Shown: positions 46,511-55,553, counted from the first letter of the stretch. The stretch is DNA of 64,000 nt from an uncultured Marivita sp. (GCF_947488135.1 NZ_CANKYW010000001.1:372001-436000); one strand, 5' to 3'. Program-made: numbers and translations. Notes: generated by a model from the sequence alone, not told the origin.

Positions 46511-47281
46511 ATGACACGAGGCGTGAAACTCTGGGCGCTGCTGGCAGGTATGCTGCTTCTAGCGGGATGTTCCGGCACCGGAAATTGGGGCTGGTACGTC
46601 ATCGACCCCAGTACGCCACAGGGGCAATCCAATGTGAAATTCCTGATCGGCGGGTTCTGGGCCACCATTCAGCTATCCCTGATCGCGGCGGCACTGTCGA
46701 TGACGATTGGACTGCTGGTGGCGTTGCCGGGCATGTCTGCAAACAGGTGGATCAGATTGCCGTCACGGGTTTATATCGAATTCGTGCGGGCGATCCCGTT
46801 GCTGCCGATGCTTTTTTGGGTGTTCTACGGTTTGCCGGTTGTGATGCGCTCGCTCGGGTTTCCCATAACGATCGACGCCTTCTGGGGCGCCATCATCACG
46901 CTCGCGATTTCCGACAGCGCATTTACCGCGGAAATCTATCGGTCCGGCATTCAGTCCATCCCCAAGGGTCAGACTGAAGCAGCCCGTACAGTTGGCCTGA
47001 CATACAGCCAGACGATGCGCTACGTGGTCCTGCCACAGGCCATCCGCCGCATCCTGCCGCCCTTGGCCAACCAGTTTATCTACATCGTCAAGATGTCGGC
47101 ATTTGCGTCGGTCATCGGGATGCAGGAACTCACTCGGCGCGCGAATGAATTGGTGGTCACGGAGTACCGGCCATTGGAAATCTACACGCTGTTAATACTC
47201 GAATACCTCGTGCTCGTTCTCATCATCAGCTTTTTCGTGCGCTGGCTGGAACGGAAGATGGGCGCGGACGAAAGCCGCTGA
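46511..47281 (+). CDS. Amino acid ABC transporter permease (HisM/GlnP type)
   Basis: 256 residues. The N-terminal hydrophobic stretch (KLWALLAGMLLLAGCSG) contains a lipobox-like LAGC, unusual for a permease and perhaps only the first helix. The core has the polar-amino-acid permease pattern (TIQLSLIAAALSMTIGLLVA, IEFVRAIPLLPMLFWVFYGL) and EAA loop (EAARTVGLTYSQTMRYVVLP). A single permease gene suggests a homodimer. It starts 10 bp after the ATPase stop. Confidence 0.92.
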   Translation: MTRGVKLWALLAGMLLLAGCSGTGNWGWYVIDPSTPQGQSNVKFLIGGFWATIQLSLIAAALSMTIGLLVALPGMSANRWIRLPSRVYIEFVRAIPLLPMLFWVFYGLPVVMRSLGFPITIDAFWGAIITLAISDSAFTAEIYRSGIQSIPKGQTEAARTVGLTYSQTMRYVVLPQAIRRILPPLANQFIYIVKMSAFASVIGMQELTRRANELVVTEYRPLEIYTLLILEYLVLVLIISFFVRWLERKMGADESR

Positions 47282-47304
47282 ACATTTGCCAGAAGGAAAA
47301 AACC

Positions 47305-47661
47305 ATGAGCTGGTCGGATTTCATGAAAGACACCGTGGCCCGTCTCGACGTGATGCAGAAGGAAACGCCCGAGACCTTTGCGGGCTTCAACCAGATGGGT
47401 CGCGCGGCGAGAACCAACGGGGCGCTGGACGAAAAGACCAAGGAACTGATCGCGCTCGGCATCGCGATTGCGACCCGCTGCGACAGCTGCATCGCGTTTC
47501 ATGTCAAATCGCTGGTCCGGCTCAAGACACCGCGCGCCGAATTCTGCGAGGCATTGGCGATGATCGCCTATATGGGCGGCGGTCCCTCCGTTGCGTTCAG
47601 CGCAAAGGCGCTCGAGGCGTATGACGAGTTTTCCGGGGGACCGGCCGGTACGTCCGTTTGA
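47305..47661 (+). CDS. Carboxymuconolactone decarboxylase / AhpD-like protein
   Basis: 118 residues. The AhpD-type redox motif is present as RCDSCIAFHVKSLV (CxxC then His), in an all-helical context (FNQMGRAARTNGALDEKTKE). Such proteins act as alkylhydroperoxidases or uncharacterised thiol enzymes in the cytoplasm. It lies 23 bp after the permease in the same direction and converges on a TetR-type regulator. Confidence 0.9.
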   Translation: MSWSDFMKDTVARLDVMQKETPETFAGFNQMGRAARTNGALDEKTKELIALGIAIATRCDSCIAFHVKSLVRLKTPRAEFCEALAMIAYMGGGPSVAFSAKALEAYDEFSGGPAGTSV

Positions 47662-47669
47662 ACCGTTGC

Positions 47670-48254
47670 TCAAGTCACCGCTTTGCGCACCATGTCCCAA
47701 TAGATCGCCTCCACCTCGGACAGCGACAGGCGTCCTGCGCTGCGATACCAGGTGTTGACGCCCGTGAGCATGGCGATGATCGCAAGTGTGGTGATCTTGG
47801 TGTCCGCCACGCGAAAGACATCGTTATCCCGCCCGTCGCGCAGGATCTTTTCGAGCTCGCTTTCATAGCGGCGGCGCAGGTCTTCGATGGTCGCGAAATT
47901 CTCGGGCGTCAGATTGCGCAGTTCCATGTAGGAAATGAACACGGCTTGCGGCCGTCCGAGGTGGAACCGGATGTGAAATCGGGTGAAGCGTTCCAGCCTG
48001 CCAAACGCATCCTCTGCTGACGGCTCCTTTGCCCAGGCGTCAAGAAGGTCATCCATGTGCCCGCGCATCAGGTCGAAAAGCAGTGACTGTTTGTCGGTCG
48101 TGTAATTGTAAAGCGCCCCGGCCTGGACGCCGACCTCTTTGGCGATCTGGCGCATGGAAACGGCGGCGTAGCCATGCCGGGCAAACAGCGTCAGCGCAGC
48201 CTCCCGCACCCGAGGGCCGGTAATGTCAGAATGTGAGCCCGCCGTTCGTGCCAT
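47670..48254 (-). CDS. TetR family regulator
   Basis: 194 residues. N-terminal helix-turn-helix ALTLFARHGYAAVSMRQIAK, with VGVQAGALYNYTTDKQSLLF, and a C-terminal ligand domain of TetR_C type (RFTRFHIRFHLGRPQAVFIS). YNYTTDK is a variant of the usual YYHFxxK; similar forms occur in regulators of acyl-CoA metabolism. The open frame extends upstream, but the HTH alignment starts at this ATG. The target is not obvious. Confidence 0.9.
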   Translation of the reverse strand: MARTAGSHSDITGPRVREAALTLFARHGYAAVSMRQIAKEVGVQAGALYNYTTDKQSLLFDLMRGHMDDLLDAWAKEPSAEDAFGRLERFTRFHIRFHLGRPQAVFISYMELRNLTPENFATIEDLRRRYESELEKILRDGRDNDVFRVADTKITTLAIIAMLTGVNTWYRSAGRLSLSEVEAIYWDMVRKAVT

Positions 48255-48351
48255 GATCCGCAGGTTATCTGAACACTCGTTCAAATCAAGGCTGGAGGTT
48301 GCGCGCGCGCCTGCGCTGCGGCATGACAGAGACAGAAATGGGAGCACGCAT

Positions 48352-48633
48352 ATGTGGCGGGTTTGGATCATCCTTGGCGTGGCATTGACCGCCTGCGCGG
48401 AGTTTCCCGAGGTGGACGCCGCCCTCGCCTCCGACGGGGCCTTTGCTGAGTATCCCGACTTGCTGCCTTTCGAACAATTGCTCGATGCGCCGGAACCGCG
48501 TCTGACCGACAGCGATGATGACGCCCTGCGCGCCCGTGCCGCCGGTCTGCGGAACCGGGCAGATGGATTGCGTGGTCCGGTTATCGAACCGCAGACCCGT
48601 GACCGAATGAACGACGGCGTCGCCCAACCCTGA
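48352..48633 (+). CDS. Small lipoprotein, unknown
   Basis: 93 residues from ATG 48352. MWRVWIILGVALTACAEFPE has a signal peptide with lipobox LTAC, so it should be lipidated at Cys15; the +2 residue is Ala, favouring the outer membrane. The mature part is acidic, ending in a helical RARAAGLRNRADGLRG segment. GGGAGC precedes the start. Comparable small lipoproteins are common in Rhodobacteraceae; function unknown. Confidence 0.75.
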   Translation: MWRVWIILGVALTACAEFPEVDAALASDGAFAEYPDLLPFEQLLDAPEPRLTDSDDDALRARAAGLRNRADGLRGPVIEPQTRDRMNDGVAQP

Positions 48634-48708
48634 TCACGCCCGTTGCAGCGCCGATCGCAAGGCGCTATTGCGGGCGAAATCACGCCTGACTGCATAAGGA
48701 TTGCCCGA

Positions 48709-49995
48709 ATGACTGAACCTCTGCGCCTTGGAATTGCAGGTCTGGGGACCGTCGGTGCGGGCGTCGTGAAGATCGTCCGCCAGAAGGCTGCGCTGCTGGA
48801 AACACGGGGCGGTCGTCCGATCTCAATCTCTGCTGTCTCCGCGCGCAACCGGGTCAAGGATCGCGGCGTTCCGCTTGACAGCTATGACTGGGAAGACGAT
48901 CCCGTCACCCTCGCGCAGCGCGATGATGTGGACGTGTTCGTGGAACTGGTCGGCGGCAGCGACGGCCCCGCCAAAGCCTCGACCGAGGCCGCTCTGCGCG
49001 CGGGCAAGGATGTCGTCACCGCGAACAAGGCGCTACTGGCGCATCACGGTCAGGCGCTTGCCGAAGCGGCCGAGGCATCCGGCGCAGTCCTGCGGTTCGA
49101 GGCGGCGGTGGCCGGAGGCATTCCCGTCGTGAAAGCCCTAACCGAAGGTCTTGCCGCCAATGATATCCAACGCGTGATGGGCGTCATGAACGGCACCTGC
49201 AACTACATCCTGACGCGGATGGAATCCGGTGGCCTGACCTATAAAGAGGCATTCGCCGAAGCCGACGGGCTTGGCTATCTCGAGGCCGACCCGAACCTTG
49301 ATGTCGGGGGCATCGACGCGGGTCACAAACTGTCGCTTCTGGCGTCGATCGCGTTCGGCACGCAGGTCGATTTCGATGCGGTGGAACTCGAAGGTATCGG
49401 CCGCGTCAGCATCGAGGACATCCGCCAGGCCGCCGATATGGGTTACAAGGTCAAGCTTCTGGGCGTGTGCCAGATGACCGGGCGCGGGCTGGAACAGCGC
49501 ATGTCGCCCTGCCTTGTTCCGGCGACCTCACCCTTGGGTCAGCTCGATGGCGGCACGAACATGGTGATGATCGAAGGCGATCAGGTCGGACAGATCGTCA
49601 TGAGTGGGGCCGGAGCGGGCGAAGGCCCGACGGCAAGCGCGGTGTTGGCCGACGTGATCGACATCGCGCGCGGAACCCGCGTGTCGACCTTTGGTCAGCC
49701 GTCAAGCAGCCTGATCAAACCCAGACCTGCAACGACCGCGACGCCGGCACCCTATTACCTGCGCCTCATGCTTCTCGACAAACCGGGTGCTTTGGCCAAG
49801 GTCGCCGCAGTCCTGGGCGAGGCAGGAGTTTCGATCAACCGTATGCGTCAGCGCAGCCACGATCAGAACACCGCGCCCGTCCTGATCGTCACCCACAAAA
49901 CGACCCGCGCCGCGCTGGATAACGCGCTTGCTGCGATGGTCGGAACCGGTGTGGTCGAAGGCGAGCCCGTCGCCCTGCGGATCGAGCAGGTCTGA
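48709..49995 (+). CDS. hom: Homoserine dehydrogenase
   Basis: 428 residues. NAD(P)-binding GIAGLGTVGAGVVKIV, catalytic region GIPVVKALTEGLAANDIQRV, GTCNYILTRMESGGLTYKEA, DVGGIDAGHKLSLL, and a C-terminal ACT domain (YYLRLMLLDKPGALAKVAAV) for threonine feedback. It reduces aspartate semialdehyde to homoserine in threonine/methionine synthesis. Full length for a monofunctional enzyme. glpX follows by 85 bp in the same direction. Confidence 0.97.
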   Translation: MTEPLRLGIAGLGTVGAGVVKIVRQKAALLETRGGRPISISAVSARNRVKDRGVPLDSYDWEDDPVTLAQRDDVDVFVELVGGSDGPAKASTEAALRAGKDVVTANKALLAHHGQALAEAAEASGAVLRFEAAVAGGIPVVKALTEGLAANDIQRVMGVMNGTCNYILTRMESGGLTYKEAFAEADGLGYLEADPNLDVGGIDAGHKLSLLASIAFGTQVDFDAVELEGIGRVSIEDIRQAADMGYKVKLLGVCQMTGRGLEQRMSPCLVPATSPLGQLDGGTNMVMIEGDQVGQIVMSGAGAGEGPTASAVLADVIDIARGTRVSTFGQPSSSLIKPRPATTATPAPYYLRLMLLDKPGALAKVAAVLGEAGVSINRMRQRSHDQNTAPVLIVTHKTTRAALDNALAAMVGTGVVEGEPVALRIEQV

Positions 49996-50080
49996 AAGCT
50001 TTAGCGCAATCAACCTTGTCAGCCCTGGGCCACAGGCTTAACAGGCTTTGGAAAGACCATTTTCGTGACTGGAGAATTTC

Positions 50081-51046
50081 ATGACCACGCGCGCTGATTT
50101 TAACGACCGGATGTTGTCCCTGGGACTGGCGCGAGTGGCAGAGCAAGCCGCCATTGCGACTGTAAATCTCATCGGCCGTGGCGATGAGAAAGCCGCCGAT
50201 CAAGCGGCTGTCAACGCGATGCGGGAGCAGTTGAACCTGCTCGACATCGCCGGTGTCGTCGTGATCGGCGAAGGGGAACGCGATGAGGCGCCGATGCTTT
50301 ACATCGGCGAAGAGGTCGGCACCGGGACCGGACCCGGTGTGGACATCGCGCTGGACCCTCTTGAAGGCACGACCCTGACAGCCAAGGACATGCCGAACGC
50401 TTTGACCGTGATCGCGATGGGGCCACGCGGGTCCATGCTGCACGCACCGGACGTGTACATGGACAAGCTGGCAATCGGTCCGGGCTTTGCCGAAGGATTG
50501 GTGACGCTGGACATGACACCGCGCGAACGCGTCGCGGCGCTTGCCAAGGTCAAGGGGTGCAGCCCGAGCGACATCACCGTGTGTGTTCTCGAACGTCCGC
50601 GCCACGAAGACATGATCGCCGAAATTCGGTCGACAGGCGCCGCGATCCGCCTGATCACCGATGGCGACGTGGCCGGTGTCATGCACTGCGCAGAACCGTC
50701 TCAGACCGGGATTGATATGTATATGGGCACCGGCGGCGCACCCGAAGGCGTGCTTGCGGCGGCGGCACTGAAGTGTATGGGCGGCCAAATCCAGGGGCGG
50801 CTCGTCTTCCGCAACGACGACGAAAAAGCGCGCGCGGCCAAGGCCGGGATCACCGATCTCGACAAGATCTATTCCCGTGACGAGATGGTGACCGAAGACG
50901 TGATCTTCGCCGCCACCGGCGTGACCACCGGATCGCTCTTGGCTGGTATCAAGCGCGAAGTCGGATTCTACACCACTGAAACTCTGCTCATGCGGTCGAA
51001 AACCGGGTCGGTGCGCCGCATGACCTACCGGAACCCGATGCACTGA
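50081..51046 (+). CDS. glpX: Class II fructose-1,6-bisphosphatase
   Basis: 321 residues. Metal and substrate motifs: IGEGERDEAPMLYIGEEVG, DIALDPLEGTTLTAKDMPN, ITDGDVAGVMHCAEPSQTG, YMGTGGAPEGVLAAAALKCM. It dephosphorylates fructose-1,6-bisphosphate in gluconeogenesis (and possibly sedoheptulose bisphosphate). GGAG precedes the ATG. recJ follows after 10 bp. The hom-glpX-recJ order is, from memory, common in Rhodobacteraceae. Confidence 0.97.
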   Translation: MTTRADFNDRMLSLGLARVAEQAAIATVNLIGRGDEKAADQAAVNAMREQLNLLDIAGVVVIGEGERDEAPMLYIGEEVGTGTGPGVDIALDPLEGTTLTAKDMPNALTVIAMGPRGSMLHAPDVYMDKLAIGPGFAEGLVTLDMTPRERVAALAKVKGCSPSDITVCVLERPRHEDMIAEIRSTGAAIRLITDGDVAGVMHCAEPSQTGIDMYMGTGGAPEGVLAAAALKCMGGQIQGRLVFRNDDEKARAAKAGITDLDKIYSRDEMVTEDVIFAATGVTTGSLLAGIKREVGFYTTETLLMRSKTGSVRRMTYRNPMH

Positions 51047-51056
51047 TGAGGCACAC

Positions 51057-52805
51057 GTGACCGGCTATCTTGGCGTTGACCGGTCGCTGACCGGGCGGCG
51101 CTGGATCGGTCCGGCGCCCGAAGTGACAAGGCAGGCCGAAGCGCTCGTGCAGCAGACGGGCCTGCCGCCCGCGCTGTGCCAGACCCTGTCGCGACTGGGT
51201 GTGGCTTCCGATGACGTGCCGACATATCTCGAGCCGACCCTGCGCGCGCTGCTTCCCGATCCGCGATCCCTGCGCGATATGGAGCGGGCTGCGGGTCGCC
51301 TCTTGCAGGCCGTCACCAAGAACGAACGCATTGCGATCTTTGCCGATTACGATGTCGATGGCGGGGCCTCGGCGGCGCTGCTGATCGACTGGCTGCGCCA
51401 GCTCGACCGCCGCGCGACGCTGTATATTCCCGACCGGATCGACGAAGGCTATGGCCCGAACGAGCCCGCGATGGCCGATCTCGCCCGCAACCACGACCTG
51501 ATCGTCTGCGTCGATTGCGGAACGCTCTCGCATGGCCCTATCGCCGCAGCGGAGGGCGCGGATGTCATCGTCCTCGACCACCACCTTGGTGGAGAGACAT
51601 TGCCGGATGCCTATTCGGTCGTGAACCCCAACCGTCAGGACGAGGACGGAAGCCTAGCCCATCTCTGCGCGGCGGGTGTCGTGTTTCTTGCCTTGGTCGA
51701 GGCAGGGCGGCAGATGCGAGAGGCCGGTCAAAAAGGCCCCGACCTCATGTCGATGCTCGATCTCGTTGCCTTGGCGACCGTTGCGGATGTTGCACCGCTC
51801 AAAGGCGTGAATCGCGCCTTGGTGCGGCAGGGTCTCAAGGTCATGGCACAGCGTGCGCGCCCCGGTCTGGTGGCGCTCTGCGATGTGGGGCGTCTCGACA
51901 GCGCGCCCAAATCCTATCACCTCGGCTTCGTGCTCGGACCTCGGGTGAATGCCGGGGGCCGGATCGGCAAGGCCGATTTGGGGGCGCGGCTTCTGGCCTG
52001 CACCGATCCCCACGAGGCACAGGCCATGGCCGAACGTCTGGACGCGCTCAACACCGAACGCCGCGAGATCGAGGAAGCGGTCCGCGCACAGGCGCTCGAA
52101 CAGGCCGAAGACCGTGGCTTCGACGCGCCTCTGGTCTGGGCCGCTGGTGAGGGATGGCATCCGGGCGTTGTCGGTATTGTCGCGTCGCGATTGAAGGAAC
52201 GCACGAACCGCCCCTCCATCGTCATCGGGTTCGACGGGAACGATGGCAAGGGATCGGGGCGCTCGGTCAGCGGGATCGACCTTGGCGCAGCGATCCAGAA
52301 ACTGGCGGCAGAGGGGCACCTGCTCAAGGGCGGCGGTCACAAGATGGCCGCGGGCCTGTCCCTGACCCGGGATCAGCTTGAGCCCGCGATGGCACGGCTT
52401 TCGGAGTTGCTGGCCAAGCAGGGCGCGGACCAGCTTGGCGCATCGGACCTGCGCCTGGATGGCCCCTTGATGCCGGGGGCCGCGACGCCCGAGTTGGTGG
52501 ATATGCTGGAAAACGCGGGCCCCTTCGGCGCCGGGGCGGCGGCACCGCGCTTTGTCTTCCCCGAAGCGCAGATCGGTTTCGCCAAAAGGGTTGGCGCGTC
52601 CCATCTCAAGGTGAACTTCGGTGACGGCATCGGAGCGCGCGTGGACGCTATCTGTTTTGGTGCGTTCGACGGTCCCCTCGGTCCCGCGCTCGAACAACAC
52701 GCGGGCGCGCGATTCCATCTTGCCGGTCGTTTGGAAATCAACGAGTGGGGCGGCCGCCGTGCGGTTCAACTGCGCCTGGAAGATGCCGCGCGCGTCGCGG
52801 AGTAA
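51057..52805 (+). CDS. recJ: Single-stranded-DNA-specific exonuclease RecJ
   Basis: 582 residues. DHH phosphoesterase motifs: FADYDVDGGASAALL, IVCVDCGTLSHG, VIVLDHHLGGETLPDA; the DHHA1 part has GRSVSGIDLGAAIQ and GGGHKMAAGLSL. It degrades single-stranded DNA 5'-3' in recombination and mismatch repair. The GTG start at 51057 has GAGG seven bases before it. It is coupled closely to glpX. Confidence 0.96.
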   Translation: MTGYLGVDRSLTGRRWIGPAPEVTRQAEALVQQTGLPPALCQTLSRLGVASDDVPTYLEPTLRALLPDPRSLRDMERAAGRLLQAVTKNERIAIFADYDVDGGASAALLIDWLRQLDRRATLYIPDRIDEGYGPNEPAMADLARNHDLIVCVDCGTLSHGPIAAAEGADVIVLDHHLGGETLPDAYSVVNPNRQDEDGSLAHLCAAGVVFLALVEAGRQMREAGQKGPDLMSMLDLVALATVADVAPLKGVNRALVRQGLKVMAQRARPGLVALCDVGRLDSAPKSYHLGFVLGPRVNAGGRIGKADLGARLLACTDPHEAQAMAERLDALNTERREIEEAVRAQALEQAEDRGFDAPLVWAAGEGWHPGVVGIVASRLKERTNRPSIVIGFDGNDGKGSGRSVSGIDLGAAIQKLAAEGHLLKGGGHKMAAGLSLTRDQLEPAMARLSELLAKQGADQLGASDLRLDGPLMPGAATPELVDMLENAGPFGAGAAAPRFVFPEAQIGFAKRVGASHLKVNFGDGIGARVDAICFGAFDGPLGPALEQHAGARFHLAGRLEINEWGGRRAVQLRLEDAARVAE

Positions 52806-52898
52806 AGCGGGCAAGCCTCTGTTTTTCAATACTTTTGGCGGGCTGTCCGCCTCGCGCGGAAACTTCCGAAAAATCCTCGAAAATCCATGAATTTCCAC

Positions 52899-52927
52899 TT
52901 GCATGGCCGCGCGGCTTTGCCTAAACA
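52899..52927 (+). promoter_or_regulatory. Probable promoter of tRNA-Glu
   Basis: TTGCAT (52899-52904), a 17-bp spacer and TAAACA (52922-52927) make a sigma-70-like pair 16 bp before the tRNA. The -10 box is imperfect. Confidence 0.45.
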
Positions 52928-52942
52928 CCGCTCACCAAGCGT

Positions 52943-53017
52943 GGCCCGTTCGTCTATCGGTTAGGACGCCAGGTTTTCAACCTGGAAAGAGGGGTTCGAT
53001 TCCCCTACGGGCTGCCA
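52943..53017 (+). tRNA. tRNA-Glu (TTC)
   Basis: Acceptor GGCCCGT pairs with ACGGGCT (one G-U), discriminator G and encoded CCA at 53015-53017. The anticodon stem CCAGG/CCTGG encloses TTTTCAA, giving TTC. The T arm is AGGGGTTCGATTCCCCT. Its 3' end is the integration target of the island that follows, and the gene is restored intact at this junction. Confidence 0.96.
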
Positions 53018-53021
53018 CCTT
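53001..53021. repeat. attL core, left end of the island
   Basis: The 21 bases from 53001, starting TCCCCTACGGGCTGCCAC, cover the 3' part of the T arm, the acceptor 3' strand and CCA of tRNA-Glu plus four bases. They recur exactly at 62913-62933. The repeat ends differ immediately outside, as expected of attL/attR. Confidence 0.9.
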
Positions 53022-53060
53022 CCAGATTTTTCCTTTTTTTACTGGGCTTTACAGCGCTCA

Positions 53061-53090
53061 GTGTCCCACTATTTTCGGTGCGTGGGACAC
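53061..53090. repeat. Paired candidate integrase arm-type sites, left
   Basis: GTGTCCCAC at 53061-53069 and its inverse complement GTGGGACAC at 53082-53090, between attL and the integrase stop. The same 9-mer occurs twice near attR. Alternatively this inverted repeat ends the integrase transcript. Confidence 0.6.
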
Positions 53091-53097
53091 TTCGGGC

Positions 53098-54471
53098 TTA
53101 AGCGGCCGCCTCGGCGCGCTCAAAAGCGCGCTCGGCGAGCTTCGCCCGGTCCACGCGCTTAGTGTAAATCGCGGCAGTTTTAGGATCACTGTGAGACAGG
53201 TAGGCCATGACTTCGTAAACCGAGCCTGACGCCTCGGCAATCTCCTCTGCGCGGCGCTTGCGGATACCATGCTGCGATCGGGTCGCACGCATCTTCGTCT
53301 TCCCATTGTCTTCCTGGATGGGGTTGCCCTCTTCGTCCACCACAGGCTCGCAGAGACCCGCCGCGATGATCCATTTACGGACAGCGTTGTCGAGCGATCC
53401 TGACGACGCAAAGGGCGTTCCCTTCTTGGTCAGAAGGTAGGCGGCAGCGTTCGCGGGAAGATTGGCCGCCTCCAGCATGAAGTCCCAAGGTAGCGGAAGT
53501 TGGACCTCCGATGAGCCCTTCTTCGACGGCTGAAAGCGAATGTAGAGACGCTCTTCGCGCGTCATCTCGTGCCTGGGTCCGAGAATGTGCATGTCGCCGA
53601 TGCGACCTGCCGTCGCATTCGCGAGAAGAAACCAGCGACGGGCCATCGTGCCCGGCCTGTGGTGGGCGAGGAACTGTTCTGCGTCGGCGTCACTCCAAGG
53701 CTCTGCGCCGCCCTTCTCGACGTGTCTGCTCTTTACCTTAAAAATTGGGCTGTTGGGCGGATAGCCATGATCCTCGCCCGACTTATACGCGGCCCGGAGA
53801 GCTTTCAGGCACGTGTGAGCCGCTCCGGTCCGCACACCGAAGGAGTCGCGGATATGGGCGAAGGCTTCACGCGGAAGGTTCGCCTTCATCGCGCCCATTC
53901 GAATCTTCTTATTAGGCGAAAGGCATTCTCGCGCCTGTGTTAGACCGGTTTTGCGGCTGGCCAGAGTAAGCGGCTTCAGGTTACCGGCTTTGACCTGAAC
54001 CTCCATCCACTCGATGAACTTCTCGCAGAGTTCGTCGAGCGTGTTCTTTGCCGGTTTGGGCTTCTCATTCACGATCAGCTTCAATCCGGCCCTCGCGGCC
54101 AAATAGTGGTGCTCGAAATCGTCGTGGTCGGGACCCACCGGAATGGTGATCTTCTTTGTCTTCTGCCCGTCAATGCGGACACGCCAGCGAGGTTTCCCCG
54201 CCGGCGTTTTTTCCTCACAAAGGCCTTCGTAGTTCTTGCTGATCTTCATGTTCCGTCTTCCCAAGTTGGGGCTTCGTCGGCACAGGATGCGACATTCGGC
54301 CGCTTTCGTGTTGCAGGATGCCCCCAAAGGCGCTTCATTGGAATTGTCGGCAACATCAACACTGAAAGACCCATCCGCGTTAACCCGCACAGCACCCGGC
54401 TGAAGGCCCGCCGCGATCATTGCATTGATCACGTTGGAGACTGAGGATCGGGATGGCTGAGCAGCAGGCAT
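53098..54471 (-). CDS. Tyrosine-type integrase
   Basis: 457 residues from ATG 54471 (GGAAG upstream). The catalytic domain has the first Arg in ANATAGRIGDM, then RSQHGIRKRRAEEIA (His-x2-Arg) and LSHSDPKTAAIYTKRVD with the nucleophile Tyr. The N-terminal SAM-like DNA-binding region is about 165-260. Residues 1-74 (SSVSNVINAMIAAGLQPGAV, RVNADGSFSVDV) resemble a small protein often separate upstream of integrases; here it is in frame. ATG 54249 (MKISKNYEGLCEEKTPAGK) is therefore an alternative start. It recombines the tRNA-Glu att sites. Confidence 0.92.
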   Translation of the reverse strand: MPAAQPSRSSVSNVINAMIAAGLQPGAVRVNADGSFSVDVADNSNEAPLGASCNTKAAECRILCRRSPNLGRRNMKISKNYEGLCEEKTPAGKPRWRVRIDGQKTKKITIPVGPDHDDFEHHYLAARAGLKLIVNEKPKPAKNTLDELCEKFIEWMEVQVKAGNLKPLTLASRKTGLTQARECLSPNKKIRMGAMKANLPREAFAHIRDSFGVRTGAAHTCLKALRAAYKSGEDHGYPPNSPIFKVKSRHVEKGGAEPWSDADAEQFLAHHRPGTMARRWFLLANATAGRIGDMHILGPRHEMTREERLYIRFQPSKKGSSEVQLPLPWDFMLEAANLPANAAAYLLTKKGTPFASSGSLDNAVRKWIIAAGLCEPVVDEEGNPIQEDNGKTKMRATRSQHGIRKRRAEEIAEASGSVYEVMAYLSHSDPKTAAIYTKRVDRAKLAERAFERAEAAA

Positions 54472-54722
54472 GTTCTTTACTTCCGTTGAGGGAAGAATAG
54501 TGGGTGGATCGCGTTCGAAAGAGTCGTCGAAATCCCAAAATAAATTGCGCCAGAGCAAGGAATCCAATCCAACCCATTGATTGAAATTGAAAATTTCTCG
54601 TTGCCTGTGCTGAGGCTTTGCTATTGGGCGTGCCGACTGGAGCAGCAAAAGGAAGGATGCCGACACGCCAGCCCCCGGTGATCCATCCGGCGGCTTGGAC
54701 CCTTGAGGGTCCTCAACAGGAG

Positions 54723-54742
54723 GGCGCCCGCAGTGGGGCGCC
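54723..54742 (-). terminator. Hairpin after the unknown gene pair
   Basis: GGCGCCC (54723-54729) and GGGCGCC (54736-54742) form a perfect 7-bp stem just past the stop at 54751. A second small stem, GGACCC-TTGA-GGGTCC, lies beyond it. There is no T tract. Confidence 0.4.
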
Positions 54743-54750
54743 GCCCAGGA

Positions 54751-55215
54751 TCAGTATTCCAGAAGCTCATTTGCAATGCGCATGGCACGCAGACCGAAAA
54801 GCACGGCGGTTATCGCTTCTTGGACGCTTCGCAGTTCCTTTGCGCAGCGAATGAGGGCGTGCGTTGCATCGTCTGCGTAGCAGACTTCATAGCCGCCGCG
54901 GACGTGGTTTTCGTCTGCCTCCCAGCCGACATATGTCTCCGATCGGATCCTGGCAGCAAGCGTTTCGATGAATGTGTTCAGATCTTCCACAAAAGTCTCA
55001 TCGAAGACTTTCCGGCGCTCGAGCCGCCGGGCGACATGCTCGGGAAAGGTCCGCCTTGCCGGCGGCCAAGCCGGTACGACTGTGTCACGCAAGCTGACGG
55101 CTGCGATCTGTGCCTTCGCGAGAGCCTCGGCGACGAGTCCAGTCAAGAGATCCTGGTTTATCTCGCCATCGAAGATATTGGCGCGGGGAGCCTCCGCTAT
55201 AGTTGCGATGCTCAT
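54751..55215 (-). CDS. Unknown island protein (154 aa)
   Basis: 154 residues, helical and charged, without signal peptide or membrane segment. Features: PAWPPARRTFPEHVARRLER, TFIETLAARIRSETYVGWEA, RCAKELRSVQEAITAVLFGL. No recognised domain. Its ATG overlaps the TGA of the 113-residue gene (ATGA), so the pair is coupled. A two-gene unit of small cytoplasmic proteins on an island might be a regulatory or immunity pair, but nothing in the sequence proves that. Confidence 0.65.
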   Translation of the reverse strand: MSIATIAEAPRANIFDGEINQDLLTGLVAEALAKAQIAAVSLRDTVVPAWPPARRTFPEHVARRLERRKVFDETFVEDLNTFIETLAARIRSETYVGWEADENHVRGGYEVCYADDATHALIRCAKELRSVQEAITAVLFGLRAMRIANELLEY

Positions 55216-55553
55216 GCTGCCACCTGCTCTGCGAGGATCGGTTCCAGCGTTTGACGATACGTCGAAATCGCGTCATGGAGACCGTCAGCGAGAAGACAGA
55301 TTGCTTCGACGACAGGGCTGGCGGGGTCAACCGTAGCGAACCGTGCGGCCTCGATCTTGTCCAAGTCGTGGACATTTTTCAGCAGCAGCAGGTCGAGCAG
55401 GTTGTCAAGTCTCCCCAGCGTGCGCCGCGAAGGGACTTGGCAGTCAGCAAGACCATCCAGAACATCCTGAGCAAGTTTGAGGCTAGGCCGGCCGCCGAGC
55501 AGGGAGGCTGCGTGGAGTAGCGCGTCGGCGTTTTTGCCGACGTGCGCGCGCAA
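55212..55553 (-). CDS. Unknown island protein (113 aa), coupled to the next gene
   Basis: 113 residues: MRAHVGKNADALLHAASLLG, then a helical leucine-rich segment (RTLGRLDNLLDLLLLKNVHD) and ICLLADGLHDAISTYRQTLE. No known motif. The stop overlaps the start of the 154-residue gene. Its first codons lie against the IS91-type remnant on the other strand, so the true N-terminus may have been replaced when that element inserted. Confidence 0.6.
   Translation of the reverse strand: MRAHVGKNADALLHAASLLGGRPSLKLAQDVLDGLADCQVPSRRTLGRLDNLLDLLLLKNVHDLDKIEAARFATVDPASPVVEAICLLADGLHDAISTYRQTLEPILAEQVAA

Noticed and set aside
46511-46580. Lipoprotein signal in the amino-acid permease
   Set aside because: LAGC is present, but the protein is a multi-helix permease and the hydrophobic stretch is better explained as its first membrane helix.
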